This document shows positions 38,332 through 39,574 of a stretch of 39,574 nt of DNA, piece by piece (within the stretch, counting starts at the first letter, position 1; the number at the start of each line of letters is the position of its first letter). A program made the position numbers and the translations under genes. The notes beneath the pieces were generated by a model. It was not told the DNA's origin. It made no database searches and was given only the letters and a program-made list of their open reading frames with translations. This stretch comes from Streptomyces sp. Ru73 (lineage in GTDB: Bacteria; Actinomycetota; Actinomycetes; Streptomycetales; Streptomycetaceae): positions 1 through 39,574 of the forward strand of contig NZ_PQSQ01000078.1 of NCBI RefSeq assembly GCF_002920575.1, in the 5' to 3' direction.

Positions 38332-39574
38332 GTGCCGACGGGGGAGAACGGGTCACCGGGAGAGTACGGCTCACCAGGGCAACACGGACAGGCGGCCGGG
38401 GAAGGCGGTGCCGCGCGCGGTACCGACCTGACGGGACGGCTGCTGGGCGGCCGGTACCGCGTCACCGGAACGCTGGGCCGCGGCGGCATGGGCGTGGTCT
38501 GCCGCGCCACCGACGAGGTACTCGGCCGCGAGGTCGCGGTCAAGGTGCTGCGGGCCTTCACGGACGCCTCCGCCGAGGAACTGGCCGACCTGCGCACGCG
38601 GATGCGGCGCGAGGCGCGGGCCGCCGCCCGCATCCGGCACGCCGGCGTGATCACCGTCCACGACGTGATCGACGAGGCCGGCCGGCCCGTCATCGTCATG
38701 GAGCTGGTCGAGGGCACCTCCCTGGACGGCGTGATGGACCACCGCGGCCCGCTGGACCCGCGGGAGACCGCGGGGATCGGCGCGCAGGTCATGGACGCCC
38801 TGGACGCCGCGCACCGGGCCGGCGTCCTGCACCGGGACATCAAGCCCGGCAACATCCTGCTCGGTGACGACGGCCGGGTCGTCCTCACCGACTTCGGCAT
38901 CGCCAGCATCCAGGCGCCGGACGACGGCACGCGTACCCACCTCACTCGAAGCGGTGAACTCGTCGGCTCGCTCGACTACTTGCCGCCCGAGCGCGCCCAG
39001 GGACTGGCGCCGGGTTACGCCTCGGACATCTGGTCCCTCGGCATGACCCTGTACGCGGCGGTGGAGGGCGCCGCGCCCTTCCGCCGTACGTCGGTGTGGT
39101 CCACGCTCACCGCCATCGTCTCCGAACCGCTCCCGGAACCGCGGCGGGCCGGTCCCCTGACGCCGGTGCTCCGCGCCCTGATGGCCAAGGACCCCGCGGC
39201 CCGCCCGCCGGCCGCCGAGGCCCGCGAGATGCTGCGCGCGGTCGCCGGGGGCCGCACCCCGGCCGCCGCGGCGCCGCTCCGCTCACCGACGGAACGCGAC
39301 GTACGCGCGGCCGCCGCCCCGCCACCGGGCTTCGGCCCACCACCGGCCCCGGCGCCGCCCTCGGCTGCCGTACCCGGGCCGGTGAACGGTCCCGGTCCCG
39401 GCCGCCGCCGGGCATGGCTCGCCGCCGCGGCCGTGGCAGTACTGGCCGCCGCCGGAGCGACGTACGCCCTGCTCGCCCCGGACCAGCGGACCGACGACCG
39501 CCCCCCAACAGCCAGCGCCCCCGCCACCCCGCGCCCCACACATCCCACCCCAACGCCCCCCACGGACGCGTCCG
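38332..39574 (+). CDS. Ser/Thr protein kinase (PknB/Hanks type), 3' end outside window
   Basis: 414 residues are visible with no stop. Kinase motifs: glycine loop LGRGGMGVV (48-56), lysine in AVKVL (K71), catalytic loop HRDIKPGN (H167, D169), DFG (D187), and the activation segment LVGSLDYLPPERAQG. Residues about 270-358 are a Pro/Ala-rich linker. A membrane helix follows (AWLAAAAVAVLAAAGATYAL, about 361-380), then the start of a Pro/Thr-rich outside region. No sensor domain is visible before the window ends. The GTG at 38332 follows AGGGGGA. Confidence 0.92.
   Translation, partial: MPTGENGSPGEYGSPGQHGQAAGEGGAARGTDLTGRLLGGRYRVTGTLGRGGMGVVCRATDEVLGREVAVKVLRAFTDASAEELADLRTRMRREARAAARIRHAGVITVHDVIDEAGRPVIVMELVEGTSLDGVMDHRGPLDPRETAGIGAQVMDALDAAHRAGVLHRDIKPGNILLGDDGRVVLTDFGIASIQAPDDGTRTHLTRSGELVGSLDYLPPERAQGLAPGYASDIWSLGMTLYAAVEGAAPFRRTSVWSTLTAIVSEPLPEPRRAGPLTPVLRALMAKDPAARPPAAEAREMLRAVAGGRTPAAAAPLRSPTERDVRAAAAPPPGFGPPPAPAPPSAAVPGPVNGPGPGRRRAWLAAAAVAVLAAAGATYALLAPDQRTDDRPPTASAPATPRPTHPTPTPPTDAS

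Noticed and set aside
38332..39574. PASTA or other sensor repeats in the protein kinase
   Set aside because: The sequence ends in the Pro/Thr-rich stretch after the membrane helix, so no extracellular domain can be read.

Overview
The window is about 39.6 kb of very GC-rich actinobacterial chromosome, almost certainly Streptomyces or a close relative. The grounds are the extreme G/C bias at third codon positions, frequent GTG starts, purine-rich ribosome binding sites, and families typical of the genus: an F420-type luciferase-like oxidoreductase, a DinB/DUF664 protein, a MEDS-STAS protein, DUF5134, DUF6421, DUF6986 and a short HVDLLR-type leader peptide. I read 43 genes, two of them cut by the window ends. 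I saw no tRNA, rRNA, CRISPR array, prophage or insertion sequence.

Layout. 1-5.2 kb: end of a xylulokinase gene, a Mut7-C RNase-like protein, a TetR regulator divergent from an acyl-CoA ligase with a palindromic operator candidate between them, and an enoyl-CoA hydratase. 5.3-9.3 kb: a small membrane protein behind a TetR-like palindrome, an HxlR regulator, a coupled SRPBCC/luciferase-like pair, a hypothetical protein and DinB. 9.3-13.7 kb: an amino acid permease, then a divergent sugar-acid pair (UxaA-type dehydratase and DapA-type lyase) sharing a repeated operator motif. 13.7-22.9 kb: mostly single genes (MEDS-STAS, two HAD-like proteins, PAP2, an M56 peptidase without an adjacent BlaI, DUF5134, VOC, GNAT, GDPD, a small peptide and PadR). 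23.1-26.5 kb: a tight operon DUF6421 - SDR - threonine aldolase, both junctions GTGA overlaps, behind an elaborate palindromic promoter region. 26.6-31.5 kb: a B3/B4-domain protein, an acyltransferase, a thioredoxin, a leader peptide plus flavin reductase, and etfB-etfA ending in a very strong hairpin. 31.6-35.9 kb: DUF6986 with an IclR-like operator, then a minus-strand operon (persulfide-dioxygenase/rhodanese fusion, TauE/SafE transporter, membrane rhodanese) behind two CsoR/CstR-like palindromes. 35.9-39.6 kb: a LacI regulator divergent from a ROK sugar kinase, and the first part of a Ser/Thr protein kinase.

How the genes fit together. The acyl-CoA ligase, enoyl-CoA hydratase and ETF belong to fatty-acid type oxidation, though they are not one operon. 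The 33-36 kb operon resembles the staphylococcal cst sulfide/persulfide detoxification locus, and the flavin reductase behind a Cys-containing leader peptide may also belong to sulfur metabolism. The best candidates for undescribed biology are the DUF6421-SDR-aldolase operon with its promoter palindromes, the leader peptide overlapping a possible flavin reductase start, and an in-frame six-residue repeat just beyond the stop codon of the VOC gene. All assignments come from reading the sequence by eye; no database search was run.
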